NCBI RefSeq assembly: GCF_001854765.1 | Contig: NZ_LJJE01000002.1 | Location: forward strand, 186,001-250,000 | From: Vibrio sonorensis | GTDB lineage: Bacteria > Pseudomonadota > Gammaproteobacteria > Enterobacterales > Vibrionaceae | Reading direction: 5' to 3' | Length of the DNA stretch: 64,000 nucleotides | The notes under the pieces: generated by a model | What the model saw: only the letters and a program-made list of their open reading frames with translations | What the model was told of the DNA's origin: nothing | Database searches by the model: none | Position numbers and translations under genes: made by a program | Shown here: one piece after another, positions 18,863-28,653 of the stretch | Position numbering within the stretch: position 1 is the first letter of the stretch | How the letters are laid out: each line of letters opens with the position of its first letter

Positions 18863-20293
18863 ATGACAGATTTAATTAATCTTATGAACGATCTGCTTTG
18901 GGGATCGATCTTAGTTTACCTATTGGTAGGTGTCGGAGTTTATTTCACTGTAAGACTGGGTTTCATTCAGTTCCGACACTTTGGCCACATGTTCTCAGTT
19001 TTAAAAAACAGCCGTAAGGCAGACAAGGCTGGCATTTCTTCTTTCCAAGCACTTTGTACCAGTCTTGCTGCTCGTGTTGGTACGGGTAACATGGCCGGTG
19101 TGGCGGTCGCACTGACTGCTGGTGGCCCTGGTGCGATCTTTTGGATGTGGCTAATCGCTATGTTGGGTATGGCGACCTCCTTTGCCGAAAGTACCCTTGC
19201 GCAGTTGTACAAAACCAAAGACGATGATGGCAACTATCGCGGTGGTCCGGCTTACTACATGGAGAAAGGCTTGGGAATGCGCTGGATGGGTGTGTTGTTC
19301 TCAATTTTCTTGATTATCGCCTTTGGTTTGGTATTTAACGCCGTTCAAGCCAACTCAATTGCTGGTGCTATGGGTGCCGCATTTGGCTGGGATCCAATGT
19401 ACGTTGGTATCGGTGTTGTTTTGCTCTCTGCAGTAGTTATTTTTGGTGGTATCAAGCGAATTGCTCGTACCGCAGAACTGATTGTTCCAGTGATGGCGTT
19501 AGCTTATCTAGTATTAGCACTGTTTATTATGCTGACTAACCTAGAGAAACTACCAGACGTACTGAGCTTGATCTTTAAGAGTGCGTTCGGTCTGCAAGAA
19601 GCGGCTGCCGGTGGTCTTGGTTACGCTATTGCGCAAGCGATGATCAACGGTATCAAACGCGGCCTGTTCTCGAACGAAGCAGGTATGGGTTCCGCACCAA
19701 ATGCCGCGGCATCAGCGACACCATACCCACCACACCCAGTGTCACAGGGTTACGTTCAAATGTTGGGCGTCTTCACGGATACGATTGTGATCTGTTCAGC
19801 AACGGTAGCGATTATTTTAATGTCGGGTGAGTATGTTCCTCACGGCGAAATTACGGGTATTGAGCTAACTCAATCCGCCTTGAGCTCTCAGGTTGGTGAG
19901 TGGGGTGGTATCTTTGTAGCGGTAGCGATTTTCTTCTTCGCCTTTACCTCTATTATTGCTAACTACTCTTATGCAGAAACAAACTTAATCTTCCTAGAGC
20001 ACAACCACAAAGCTGGTTTGGGTCTATTCCGTATTATTGTGTTGGGAATGGTGATGTTTGGTGCAATGGCTTCACTTCCAGTTGTTTGGGCTTTGGCTGA
20101 CGTGTCTATGGGTATGATGGCGATAGTTAACCTTGTGGCGATTCTGCTTCTGTCGGGCATCGTTATTAAACTGGCGAAAGACTACAACAAGCAGTTGAAA
20201 CAAGGTAAGGTTCCTACCTTCGATTCAAATGATTTCCCTGAGCTGAAATCTCAGCTAGAAGAGGGTATTTGGGATAATACCAAGAACAAGTAA
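18863..20293 (+). CDS. Alanine/glycine:cation (Na+) symporter, AGCS family
   Basis: A 476-residue inner membrane symporter of the AGCS (AlsT/DagA) family, taking up alanine or glycine with sodium. About ten hydrophobic helices are visible; family segments include SFQALCTSLAARVGTGNMAG near residue 63, RGGPAYYMEKGLG near 129, and GIKRGLFSNEAGMGSAPNAA near 270. The ATG at 18863 follows CTACGAGGATGTT; reading further upstream would translate the structured leader and is unlikely. Followed by a strong terminator. Confidence 0.93.
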   Translation: MTDLINLMNDLLWGSILVYLLVGVGVYFTVRLGFIQFRHFGHMFSVLKNSRKADKAGISSFQALCTSLAARVGTGNMAGVAVALTAGGPGAIFWMWLIAMLGMATSFAESTLAQLYKTKDDDGNYRGGPAYYMEKGLGMRWMGVLFSIFLIIAFGLVFNAVQANSIAGAMGAAFGWDPMYVGIGVVLLSAVVIFGGIKRIARTAELIVPVMALAYLVLALFIMLTNLEKLPDVLSLIFKSAFGLQEAAAGGLGYAIAQAMINGIKRGLFSNEAGMGSAPNAAASATPYPPHPVSQGYVQMLGVFTDTIVICSATVAIILMSGEYVPHGEITGIELTQSALSSQVGEWGGIFVAVAIFFFAFTSIIANYSYAETNLIFLEHNHKAGLGLFRIIVLGMVMFGAMASLPVVWALADVSMGMMAIVNLVAILLLSGIVIKLAKDYNKQLKQGKVPTFDSNDFPELKSQLEEGIWDNTKNK

Positions 20294-20323
20294 TCATAGA
20301 TTCTAACGATTGAAGTAATACAG

Positions 20324-20354
20324 AAAGCCATGCAGACTTTGCATGGCTTTTTTT
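20324..20354 (+). terminator. Symporter gene terminator
   Basis: AAAGCCATGCA and TGCATGGCTTT form an 11-bp stem followed by a T run. Confidence 0.92.
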
Positions 20355-20477
20355 GTACTCTATATAAAAGTGACGGTTTGACGAGTTATTAAGACATTGC
20401 CAACTGAGAGGCTTTTATCGATAGCTCCGTCGCTAACTAATATAAGAATAATTCCTTAGAGAAAGTAGAGTATCGCC

Positions 20478-21254
20478 ATGTTGATTGTCGTATCACCCGC
20501 TAAAACACTAGATTATGAGTCGCCACTAGCTACTCATACCTATACTCAACCAGAGTTGGTCGAGCATTCAAAGGTTCTTATCCGAGAGTGTAGAAAACTG
20601 ACGCCTGCCGATATTGCTTCCCTGATGAAGGTGAGTGACAAAATCGCCAGTTTAAACGTCGCTCGTTTTGAAGAGTGGAGTGAAGTCTTCACCACGGATA
20701 ATGCTAGACAAGCGATTCTCGCTTTTAAAGGGGATGTTTATACTGGCCTTGATGCCCAAACGCTTTCTGAGCAGGATTTCGAGTATGCTCAGCAGCATCT
20801 TCGCATGTTATCCGGCCTATATGGGCTGTTAAAGCCTTTAGATCTGATGCAGCCTTACCGTCTTGAAATGGGCACAAAGTTAAGCAATGAGCGAGGCACT
20901 AACCTCTATCAATTCTGGGGTGATATTATTACCGATAAGCTCAACCAAGATATTGCCGTACAAGGGGATAATGTGCTGGTGAATCTAGCATCAAACGAAT
21001 ACTTTAAAGCGGTAAAGCCCAAGTCATTGGATGCGCAGGTGATCACGCCCGTGTTTAAAGACTGTAAGAAAGGGCAGTATAAGGTTATTAGTTTTTATGC
21101 CAAAAAAGCGAGAGGAATGATGGCTCGCTACATTATTGAAAACCGAATTGAGAGTGTGGCCGAACTGACCAAGTTTGATACCGCTGGTTATTACTTTGTC
21201 GAACAAGAGTCGACTCCAACAGAGTTGGTATTCAAACGGGAAGAACAGGTTTAA
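20478..21254 (+). CDS. yaaA: Peroxide stress protein YaaA (DUF328)
   Basis: 258 residues, full length for YaaA, beginning [15 protein letters not shown] and containing [33 protein letters not shown] and [11 protein letters not shown]. In E. coli YaaA is OxyR-induced and lowers free iron under peroxide stress. Here it is followed after 22 bases by a small ORF and tatD, which suggests cotranscription. The upstream region (20355-20477) shows no OxyR site I can identify. Confidence 0.95.
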   Translation: MLIVVSPAKTLDYESPLATHTYTQPELVEHSKVLIRECRKLTPADIASLMKVSDKIASLNVARFEEWSEVFTTDNARQAILAFKGDVYTGLDAQTLSEQDFEYAQQHLRMLSGLYGLLKPLDLMQPYRLEMGTKLSNERGTNLYQFWGDIITDKLNQDIAVQGDNVLVNLASNEYFKAVKPKSLDAQVITPVFKDCKKGQYKVISFYAKKARGMMARYIIENRIESVAELTKFDTAGYYFVEQESTPTELVFKREEQV

Positions 21255-21276
21255 ATAACTGGATAGCAGGTAAAAC

Positions 21277-21408
21277 ATGATTGCATGGTTTAAAAAGTGG
21301 ATTGCTAAATATGATGCGTGGTGCGCTTCAATGGGGCTAACACCGGAAAACAAACGCAGTTGCGTCCCGTACCGCAAAGATCCAGAAACTAAAAAAGAGG
21401 CGCAGTAG
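21277..21408 (+). CDS. Small DUF5363-like protein (43 residues)
   Basis: ATG at 21277 after ATAGCAGGTAAAAC encodes a 43-residue basic protein (MIAWFKKWIAKYDAWC...), with NKRSCVPYRKD near the C-terminus. The pattern of an aromatic/basic N-terminal helix and a terminal RSCVP resembles the short DUF5363 family of Vibrionaceae/Pasteurellaceae (recognised by eye). Its TAG directly abuts the ATG of the tatD-family gene, so the two are likely translationally coupled. Confidence 0.7.
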   Translation: MIAWFKKWIAKYDAWCASMGLTPENKRSCVPYRKDPETKKEAQ

Positions 21409-22181
21409 ATGCGCCTTTTTGATACTCATTGCCACCTTGATTTTGATGTGTTTGGCTCCGATCTTGAGGCGCATCTTCAGTTGGCGAGAGAAAAGCGAGT
21501 AGAACGCTTTTTGGTCCCCTCTATTGGCAAGCAAAACTGGCAAAAAGTGTTTGGTTTAGCAAATGCACAACACGGCGTCTATACCGCATTAGGATGTCAC
21601 CCCTACTTTTTGTCCTCTTCTCACTTAGACGATCTGATCCAATTGGAGCGTTTATTAAACCAAAAAGCCCAACATTGTGTTGCGTAGGTGAGTGCGGTTT
21701 GGATTGGATGATAGATGTTGACCAAGCTCGCCAAGAAGCCTTTTTTGAACCTCAGCTATTACTGGCAAAGCAGTTGGGATTGCCTTTGGTTTTACACAGC
21801 CGAAAAGCCCACAATCGACTTTTGCAATTGATTAAGCAACACAGCTTCACCAATGGTGGAATACTGCACGGCTATTCGGGGAGTTACCAACAGGCTAAGC
21901 AGTTTGTCGATATGGGCTTTTACATAGGCGTTGGTGGTGTGATTACTTATCCTAGAGCGAATAAAACCCGTCAGGCGATCGCGTCGTTGCCAATAGATAG
22001 CTTAGTACTGGAAACGGACGCCCCGGACATGCCACTTTATGGACAACAAGGCAAGATAAACAGCCCACACTTCCTTACACAGACCTTGTTAGAACTCACA
22101 CAACTCAAGAAAATCTCTACGCAAACGATTGCTGAAAACGTTTGGAAAAATGCCTTTTCCGCCCTGAATATTTGTGAATAA
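21409..22181 (+). CDS. TatD-family metal-dependent hydrolase (YjjV-like), frameshifted in this assembly
   Basis: TatD-type enzymes are TIM-barrel deoxyribonucleases/hydrolases. The first frame (21409-21687) has the metal motif FDTHCHLDF at residues 4-12 and the GCHPYF loop; it ends with a stop right after QHCVA. The next frame continues without loss as VGECGLDW, VLHSRKAHNRLL, GILHGYSGSYQQA and LETDAPDMP, to 22181. One base inserted near 21684 rejoins the halves into 257 residues, the family length. All metal ligands are present in the joined protein, so an assembly error is likelier than decay. Confidence 0.85.
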
Positions 22182-22234
22182 AATCGAAATAAAATGTTTG
22201 ATTCATGATTCTATATTAAAAATATGTTGATCCC

Positions 22235-22320
22235 GATCACGCTTTTGAGTGAATGAGACATGAATCTTATAAGAAACTGTGAAGGTGGCATTACTTTCTA
22301 TTAGGAGGGCTGCGTATAAT
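22235..22320 (+). promoter_or_regulatory. nupC promoter with candidate CRP (and CytR) sites
   Basis: A -10 hexamer TATAAT lies at 22315-22320 with a poor -35. TGTGA at 22278-22282 is centred as the left half of a CRP site at about -41.5, the class II position, though the right half is degenerate. A second CRP-like site, TGTTGATCCCGATCACGC, lies at 22235-22252. Tandem CRP sites with CytR between them control nucleoside genes in enterics and V. cholerae; that is the inference here. Confidence 0.5.
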
Positions 22321-22386
22321 TGCCCTCGCTTTTGAGCTCCATTTTTGTAACACGCCAACAAATAACATATAAGGAAGTCATAAACT

Positions 22387-23648
22387 ATGAGCCTGTTTAT
22401 GAGCCTAATCGGTATGGCAGTACTGCTTGGAATTGCATTACTACTGTCAGATAACCGCAAAGCTATCAATCTACGAACTGTGGGTGGCGCATTTGCTATC
22501 CAATTTTTAATCGGTGGTTTCGTTCTTTACGTACCATGGGGTCGTGACCTTCTAGCTGGTTTTTCAGCTGGTGTACAAAACGTTATCGACTACGGTAAAG
22601 ACGGTACTGGTTTCCTATTTGGCAGCCTAGTGAACTTCTCTGTTGAAGGGATCGGTTTCATCTTCGCTTTCCAAGTACTACCTACACTAATCTTCTTCTC
22701 TGCACTTATCTCTGTACTTTACTACGTAGGTATCATGCAGTGGGTTATCAAGATTCTTGGTGGTGGCCTACAAAAAGCACTAGGTACTTCACGTGCCGAG
22801 TCTATGTCTGCAGCAGCTAACATTTTCGTTGGTCAAACAGAAGCACCTCTAGTGGTTCGTCCGTTTGTACCTCGCATGACTCAGTCTGAGCTATTTGCTG
22901 TAATGTGTGGTGGTCTAGCTTCTGTTGCTGGTGGTGTACTAGCGGGTTACGCATCTATGGGTGTACCTCTAGAGTACCTTGTAGCTGCGTCATTTATGGC
23001 GGCACCTGGTGGTCTACTATTCGCTAAAATCATCAAACCAGAAACTGATGAGCCAAACGAAGAACTTAACGCTGATATCGACGGTGGCGACGACAAGCCA
23101 GCGAACGTAATCGATGCAGCAGCAGGCGGCGCGTCTGTTGGTCTACAACTCGCTCTAAACGTTGGTGCAATGCTACTAGCCTTTGTTGGTCTAATCGCAT
23201 TGATCAACGGTATCCTAGGTGGTGTTGGTGGTTGGTTCGGTATGGAAAACCTAACTCTAGAACTGATTCTAGGTTGGTTGTTCGCACCTCTAGCATTCCT
23301 AATTGGTGTGCCATGGGCTGAAGCTACATTCGCGGGTTCTTTCATCGGTCAAAAACTGGTTGTAAACGAATTCGTTGCTTACCTAAACTTCGTACCTTAC
23401 GTTGGTGACGCTGCACAAGTTGTTCCAGCAACAGGCGAAGTAATGTCTGAGAAGACTCAAGCATCATCGCTTTCGCACTTTGTGGTTTCGCTAACCTTTC
23501 TTCTATCGCGATCCTACTTGGTGGTCTAGGTGGCCTAGCGCCAGCGCGTCGCCACGACATCGCGCGTATGGGTATTAAAGCAGTGTGTGCTGGTACGCTA
23601 TCTAACTTGATGGCTGCAACCATTGCTGGCTTCTTCCTATCTTTCTAA
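22387..23648 (+). CDS. nupC: Concentrative nucleoside transporter NupC (CNT family), frameshifted in this assembly
   Basis: Na+-coupled nucleoside importer of the inner membrane, very similar to the crystallised V. cholerae CNT. The first frame reads from [10 protein letters not shown] through [12 protein letters not shown] (nucleoside-binding hairpin) and NEFVAYLNF to [10 protein letters not shown], then runs off frame and stops at 23529. The true tail ([44 protein letters not shown]) is in the next frame and ends at 23648. One base added near 23462 gives 420 residues. The lost part contains the Asn and Ser of the substrate site, so a real truncation would be inactive. Own promoter and terminator. 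Confidence 0.93.
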
Positions 23649-23686
23649 TTAAGTAGAGATAGATTATATAGACGCCGTTTAATATC

Positions 23687-23720
23687 GCCCCGTAGCAAGA
23701 AATTGCTGCGGGGCTTTTTT
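23687..23720 (+). terminator. nupC intrinsic terminator
   Basis: GCCCCGTAGCAA/TTGCTGCGGGGC stem with GAAA loop and six T. Confidence 0.95.
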
Positions 23721-23881
23721 GTTTTTAGCTTCCTAAAAAGCAGTCTCCAATAAAAATGGATTGCGTTAGGGAATGAAATGGACTCTTTTTTGAGATACAA
23801 ACCGTTTGCGTTTTAAGCACAACTATTGTTTTGCGATAAACATCTATAATCTATTTGTTATAGAAAACTAGGGGAAAACTT

Positions 23882-24052
23882 ATGAATGAAGTTGTCCTTG
23901 CAACTCTCGCTGGATTTGCAGTTGGGATCCTGTTTTCCGCCATCAAGCTTCCCGTTCCTGCTCCGCCGGTATTATCCGGTGTTATGGGGGTTGTGGGTGT
24001 ATATCTTGGTGGCATCACTTATCAATGGATTATTGAAAGGTTTTTCAGCTAA
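23882..24052 (+). CDS. XapX-domain small membrane protein
   Basis: 56 residues with two hydrophobic segments, ending IIERFFS. The segment KLPVPAPPVLSGVMGVVGVY matches the XapX (DUF1427) pattern in which x-P-x-PAPP precedes the second helix. The family is named from the E. coli xanthosine phosphorylase region; function unknown. Here it sits between the nucleoside transporter nupC and deoCABD, which again links the family to nucleoside metabolism. ATG follows TAGGGGAAAACTT. A longer overlapping ORF in another frame is not used. Confidence 0.8.
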   Translation: MNEVVLATLAGFAVGILFSAIKLPVPAPPVLSGVMGVVGVYLGGITYQWIIERFFS

Positions 24053-24295
24053 CGCTGTGGTTACACGGAGTAACACAGAGTTAGGGGTAACGAGTTTACC
24101 CAAACGTTAGACACCGCAATCAACGATTGTTGTGCCATAGACCAGACTGGTACTGTGCGGTGACAGGGATAGCAATTGGTGCGTGAATGTTCGCAACGCG
24201 CACCGAGTCTTCAAGGAACCAAGTCCGTTCATAAATCACTGCTGATCTGAGATCAGATAAGCAGTTTAATTTTTGAATATTGATCGGAGATAGAA
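24053..24295 (+). other. Hairpin-dense spacer between xapX and deoC
   Basis: The 243-base gap holds several simple hairpins: CTGT(g)GTTAC/GTAACACAG at 24055-24078; GGGTAA/TTACCC at about 24084-24100; CAATC/GATTG at about 24118-24130; GGTGCG/CGCACC at 24178-24204; and a perfect odd palindrome CTGATCT-G-AGATCAG at 24242-24256. No T run and no clear -10/-35 pair is seen. GTTGCGAA on the minus strand near 24190 resembles a CytR half-site. It may be an untranslated leader or operator region for the deo operon. Confidence 0.4.
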
Positions 24296-25072
24296 ATGAG
24301 CGATTTAAAAGCAGCGGCACTACGTGCACTGAAACTTATGGATCTTACAACGCTGAATGACGATGACACTGATGCAAAAGTGATCTCACTTTGTCACGAC
24401 GCAAAAACAGCTGTTGGTAACACCGCAGCAATTTGTATTTACCCACGCTTTATTCCTATTGCAAAGAAGACGCTTCGTGAGCAAGGTACACCAGAAGTAC
24501 GCATCGCAACGGTGACGAACTTCCCTCACGGCAATGATGATATTGAAATTGCAGTAGCAGAAACGAAAGCGGCAGTAGCATACGGTGCCGATGAAGTAGA
24601 CGTGGTGTTCCCGTATCGCGCGCTGATCGCAGGTGATGAAAAAGTTGGTTTTGAACTGGTTAAACAGTGTAAAGAAGCGTGTGGTGACACTCTTCTTAAA
24701 GTGATCATCGAAACTGGTGAACTCAAAGAAGAAGCGTTGATTAAAAAAGCGTCACAGATCTGTATTGAAGCAGGTGCTGACTTTATCAAAACTTCAACGG
24801 GCAAAGTGCCAGTTAACGCAACGCCAGAATACGCGCGCATGATGTTAGAAGTGATTCGCGATATGGGTGTAGCAGAGAAAGTCGGTTTTAAACCGGCAGG
24901 TGGTGTTCGCACCGCAGAAGATGCGGCGCAATATCTAGCGATGGCTGACGATATTTTAGGTGCGGATTGGGCTGACAACATGCACTACCGTTTTGGTGCA
25001 TCTAGCCTACTAACTAACCTACTAAATACATTAGAAGTAACAGACCAAGTAGCTGATCCAACAGCTTACTAA
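24296..25072 (+). CDS. deoC: Deoxyribose-phosphate aldolase
   Basis: DeoC splits 2-deoxyribose-5-phosphate into acetaldehyde and glyceraldehyde-3-phosphate, the last step of deoxynucleoside catabolism. The 258 residues form a class I aldolase TIM barrel; the Schiff-base lysine is Lys165 in [10 protein letters not shown], and the second key lysine is in [13 protein letters not shown] follows CGGAGATAGAA. First gene of the deoC–deoA–deoB–deoD series, as in enterics. Confidence 0.98.
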   Translation: MSDLKAAALRALKLMDLTTLNDDDTDAKVISLCHDAKTAVGNTAAICIYPRFIPIAKKTLREQGTPEVRIATVTNFPHGNDDIEIAVAETKAAVAYGADEVDVVFPYRALIAGDEKVGFELVKQCKEACGDTLLKVIIETGELKEEALIKKASQICIEAGADFIKTSTGKVPVNATPEYARMMLEVIRDMGVAEKVGFKPAGGVRTAEDAAQYLAMADDILGADWADNMHYRFGASSLLTNLLNTLEVTDQVADPTAY

Positions 25073-25090
25073 TCCTTTGTCTGATTGAAT

Positions 25091-25118
25091 GGTGAGCGCT
25101 TTTGAGCTCGCCGTTTTT
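25091..25118 (+). terminator. Hairpin between deoC and deoA (possible partial terminator)
   Basis: GGTGAGC pairs with GCTCGCC (one G-U) and is followed by GTTTTTCC. Because it sits inside an otherwise contiguous operon, it may reduce read-through from deoC into deoA or stabilise the upstream mRNA end. Confidence 0.6.
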
Positions 25119-25158
25119 CCTCTTATCCTACACTCTGGCAAATGCCAAGGGGGAGCTA

Positions 25159-26487
25159 ATGTACTTACCTCAAGAAATTATTCGTAAAAAACGCGACGGC
25201 CAAGAGCTGAGCGCAGAAGAAATTCAATTCTTTATTCAAGGTGTAGCGAACAACACGGTATCTGAAGGTCAGATTGCTGCGTTTGCTATGACGATCTTTT
25301 TTAATGAAATGACCATGGATGAGCGAATCGCACTCACTTGTGCAATGCGTGACTCCGGTATGGTTATCAACTGGGACTACATGAACTTTGGCGGGCCAAT
25401 TGTCGACAAACACTCAACAGGTGGTGTGGGCGATGTTACGTCATTGATGCTTGGACCAATGGTGGCGGCATGTGGTGGATTTGTTCCTATGATTTCCGGT
25501 CGTGGCCTTGGTCATACAGGTGGCACGCTTGATAAGCTGGAATCTATCCCCGGTTACAATATTACGCCGACCAACGAAGTTTTTGGCTTGGTTACGAAAG
25601 ACGCGGGTGTGGCCATAATTGGTCAAACTGGGGACTTAGCTCCTGCGGATAAACGCGTTTATGCCACTCGCGATATCACCGCAACGGTAGACAACATTTC
25701 ACTCATCACCGCCTCCATTCTTTCTAAGAAGCTAGCCGCCGGCCTAGAGTCACTTGTGATGGATGTAAAAGTGGGCTCTGGCGCTTTTATGCCTACCTAC
25801 CAAGCATCGGAAGAGTTGGCTAAATCTATTGTCGCGGTTGCAAACGGTGCAGGGACACAAACCACGGCAATTTTGACCGATATGAACCAAGTACTGGCTT
25901 CATCGGCGGGTAATGCTGTCGAAGTACGCGAAGCGGTTCAATTCCTCACGGGTGAGTACCGAAACCCTCGCTTGTATGAAGTGACCATGGCGCTATGTGC
26001 AGAAATGTTGGTACTTGGCAAGCTGGCAGATACCACCGAGCAGGCTAGAAAACAGCTTGATGAAGTGCTTGAGAACGGTAAAGCGGCGCACTGTTTTGGC
26101 AAAATGGTGGCGGGTTTAGGTGGCCCAGTAGATTTTGTGGCGAATTACGACAATTACCTAGAAAAAGCTGAAATTATCAAACCTGTTTATGCCAAAGAGA
26201 CCGGTGTAGTTTCAGCTATGGATACACGCGAGATCGGCATGGCTGTCGTAGGTATGGGTGGTGGACGTCGAGTTGCTACCGATGTCATCGATTACGCCGT
26301 CGGCTTTGACCAGTTTATTCGCCTTGGTCAAGTAGCAGATGAAAACCGACCACTAGCGGTGATTCACGCCAGAACTGAAGAGCAGTGGCAAGAAGCGGCA
26401 GAAGCGCTTCAATCTGCGATCACGGTGGGTGGTGAGTACGTTGAAACCCCAGACGTTTATCGTCAAATCCGAGCAGAAGATATTTAA
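25159..26487 (+). CDS. deoA: Thymidine phosphorylase
   Basis: DeoA phosphorolyses thymidine and deoxyuridine to base plus deoxyribose-1-phosphate. ATG at 25159 ([14 protein letters not shown]) is preferred: AGGGGGAG is just upstream and this matches the family start. The 442 residues include the signature [14 protein letters not shown] near 83, [16 protein letters not shown] and [13 protein letters not shown]. Sits between deoC and deoB in the nucleoside catabolic operon. Confidence 0.98.
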   Translation: MYLPQEIIRKKRDGQELSAEEIQFFIQGVANNTVSEGQIAAFAMTIFFNEMTMDERIALTCAMRDSGMVINWDYMNFGGPIVDKHSTGGVGDVTSLMLGPMVAACGGFVPMISGRGLGHTGGTLDKLESIPGYNITPTNEVFGLVTKDAGVAIIGQTGDLAPADKRVYATRDITATVDNISLITASILSKKLAAGLESLVMDVKVGSGAFMPTYQASEELAKSIVAVANGAGTQTTAILTDMNQVLASSAGNAVEVREAVQFLTGEYRNPRLYEVTMALCAEMLVLGKLADTTEQARKQLDEVLENGKAAHCFGKMVAGLGGPVDFVANYDNYLEKAEIIKPVYAKETGVVSAMDTREIGMAVVGMGGGRRVATDVIDYAVGFDQFIRLGQVADENRPLAVIHARTEEQWQEAAEALQSAITVGGEYVETPDVYRQIRAEDI

Positions 26488-26538
26488 TAATCAGGTTGGT
26501 CGGGTGAAAAATCCCCAGACTGGCCGAAGGAAGAAGTA

Positions 26539-27759
26539 ATGAAAAGAGCATTTATTTTAGTTTTAGACTCCTTTGGGATTGGTGCAACCGCTGATGCCGA
26601 TAAGTTTGGCGATGTGGGTTCGGATACGCTAGGTCATATCGCTGACCGTTGTGATCAAGGTTACGCCGATACCGAAGAGCGAGCAGGAATGTTAACGCTA
26701 CCAAATTTGTCTAAACTTGGCCTTGCCATGGCTCATAAAGAGTCAACGGGTCGATTTGCACCGGGTCTAGATATCGACGCCGAAATCATTGGTGCCTATG
26801 GTCATGCAGCTGAACTCTCGTCCGGTAAAGATACTCCTTCTGGCCACTGGGAAATCGCAGGTGTTCCTGTTCTTTTTGACTGGGGGTATTTCACTGATAA
26901 GCAGAACAGCTTTCCACAAGAGCTGCTCGACCGCATCGTTACACGTGCAAAACTGCCGGGTTACTTAGGTAACTGCCACGCGTCTGGTACTCAAGTATTG
27001 GACGATTTGGGTGAAGAGCACATGGAAACGGGCAAGCCTATTTTCTACACTTCAGCGGATTCGGTTTTTCAGATTGCATGTCACGAAGAGACCTATGGTT
27101 TAGACAATTTACTAGAGCTTTGTCAGATCGTTCGTGAAGAGCTTGAAGATTACAATATCGGTCGAGTGATAGCTCGTCCATTTATCGGCCCTAAAGCGGG
27201 TGAATTTGAGCGCACTGGCAACCGTCGCGATTTGTCGGTAGAGCCACCTTCAGCAACGGTATTGCAAAAGCTGGTGGAAGAGAAAAATGGCGAAGTCGTT
27301 TCTATTGGTAAAATTGCTGATATTTATGCCAATTGTGGTATTACTCAAAAAGTAAAAGCGACAGGAATTCCAGCCTTGTTTGATGCCACTTTGCAAGAGG
27401 TCGAAAAAGCGGGTGACAATACCATAGTGTTCACCAACTTTGTTGATTTTGATTCAGCATACGGCCACCGTCGTGACGTGGCAGGCTATGCTGCGGCATT
27501 GGAATACTTTGATAAGCGCCTTCCAGAAGTTCTAGAACTGATGAAAGAAGACGATGTGCTTATCCTAACCGCAGACCACGGTTGCGATCCAACGTGGGAA
27601 GGAACGGATCATACCCGCGAGCACATTCCAGTGCTTGTTTACGGCAAAAATGTTCCAGCAGGCTCTTTGGGATTGCGTGACTCATTTGCGGATATTGGTC
27701 AGTCACTGGCCAACTACTTTGAGACCTCTCCAATGGGGCACGGAAGTAACTTTCTTTAA
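26539..27759 (+). CDS. deoB: Phosphopentomutase
   Basis: DeoB interconverts (deoxy)ribose-1-phosphate and -5-phosphate, linking the phosphorylases to DeoC. 406 residues of the alkaline-phosphatase superfamily: metal ligand Asp in VLDSFGIGA, the phosphothreonine segment [10 protein letters not shown] near 97, and the second metal cluster [19 protein letters not shown] near 341. ATG follows GAAGGAAGAAGTA. Followed by a hairpin and then deoD. Confidence 0.98.
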   Translation: MKRAFILVLDSFGIGATADADKFGDVGSDTLGHIADRCDQGYADTEERAGMLTLPNLSKLGLAMAHKESTGRFAPGLDIDAEIIGAYGHAAELSSGKDTPSGHWEIAGVPVLFDWGYFTDKQNSFPQELLDRIVTRAKLPGYLGNCHASGTQVLDDLGEEHMETGKPIFYTSADSVFQIACHEETYGLDNLLELCQIVREELEDYNIGRVIARPFIGPKAGEFERTGNRRDLSVEPPSATVLQKLVEEKNGEVVSIGKIADIYANCGITQKVKATGIPALFDATLQEVEKAGDNTIVFTNFVDFDSAYGHRRDVAGYAAALEYFDKRLPEVLELMKEDDVLILTADHGCDPTWEGTDHTREHIPVLVYGKNVPAGSLGLRDSFADIGQSLANYFETSPMGHGSNFL

Positions 27760-27765
27760 TTAAGT

Positions 27766-27788
27766 CGCAAAGGGCATCGCCCTTTGCG
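27766..27788 (+). terminator. Hairpin between deoB and deoD
   Basis: Perfect CGCAAAGGGC/GCCCTTTGCG stem with a three-base loop, followed by TTATTGTTT. The T tract is weak, so termination may be partial and deoD may have its own promoter in the 90 bases after it. Confidence 0.6.
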
Positions 27789-27877
27789 TTATTGTTTAAT
27801 CGTTAATACCTATCTAGTTAATATCGCGCAACTGTCGATATTGGGTAGAGAAGGATCAAAAAAAGGAATTAGATAAG

Positions 27878-28596
27878 ATGGCAACTCCACATATTAATGC
27901 CGAAATGGGCGACTTTGCGACGTAGTATTAATGCCGGGTGATCCACTGCGCGCAAAATACATTGCTGAAACGTTTTTAGATGACGTTGTTCAGGTGTGTG
28001 ATGTTCGTAATATGTTTGGTTATACCGGTACTTACAAAGGCCGCAAAGTGTCAGTGATGGGCCATGGTATGGGTATTCCATCCTGTTCAATTTATGTCAC
28101 CGAGCTAATCAAAGATTACGGTGTGAAGAAAATTATTCGCGTAGGCAGCTGTGGCGCTGTGAGTGAAGATATCAAAGTACGTGATGTCGTTATCGGTATG
28201 GGCGCTTGCACAGACTCAAAAGTAAACCGCATTCGTTTTAAAGGCCATGATTTTGCTGCCATCGCGGATTACAAAATGGTTCGCGCAGCAGAAGAAGCAG
28301 CAAAAGCTCGTGGTGTAGACGTAAAAGTAGGTAACCTATTTTCAGCGGAGTTGTTCTACACACCAGACCCAGAAATGTTCGATGTGATGGATAAGTACGG
28401 TATTGTTGGCGTAGAAATGGAAGCGGCGGGTATCTACGGCGTTGCAGCAGAGTACGGTGCTAAAGCAGTCAGCATCTGTACGGTTTCTGATCATATTAAA
28501 ACGGGAGAACAGACGACTTCCGATGAACGTCAAACCACGTTTAACGATATGATGGTTATCGCACTGGACTCAGTGTTACTGGGCGATGAAGCGTGA
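27878..28596 (+). CDS. deoD: Purine nucleoside phosphorylase DeoD, frameshifted in this assembly
   Basis: DeoD phosphorolyses purine (deoxy)nucleosides. The proper start ATG at 27878, after AAAAGGAATT, encodes [14 protein letters not shown] and then runs into TAG. One base missing near 27918 explains this: adding C gives [20 protein letters not shown] and a 239-residue hexameric PNP identical in length to E. coli. Further landmarks are [22 protein letters not shown] and the catalytic Asp in [10 protein letters not shown]. It is last in the deo series and has a terminator. Confidence 0.93.
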
Positions 28597-28623
28597 TTTG
28601 ATTTGCCAATATAATTGGGAATT

Positions 28624-28653
28624 AAAAACCTCAGCGCTTGCTGAGGTTTTTTT
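28624..28653 (+). terminator. deoD intrinsic terminator
   Basis: AAAAACCTCAGC/GCTGAGGTTTTTTT with GCTT loop. It also touches the stop codon of the convergent ytjB gene. Confidence 0.93.

Noticed and set aside
21409..22181. tatD-family gene as a true pseudogene or two separate genes
   Set aside because: The two frames join exactly with one base and the joined protein keeps all motifs, as in nine other genes of the window; a base-call deletion is simpler.
22947..23345. 132-codon ORF antisense to nupC
   Set aside because: Shadow frame; Pro/Ala/Ser-rich with no ribosome site.
24526..24981. 151-codon ORF antisense to deoC
   Set aside because: Shadow of a strongly codon-biased gene; Ser/Ala-rich and without any family likeness.
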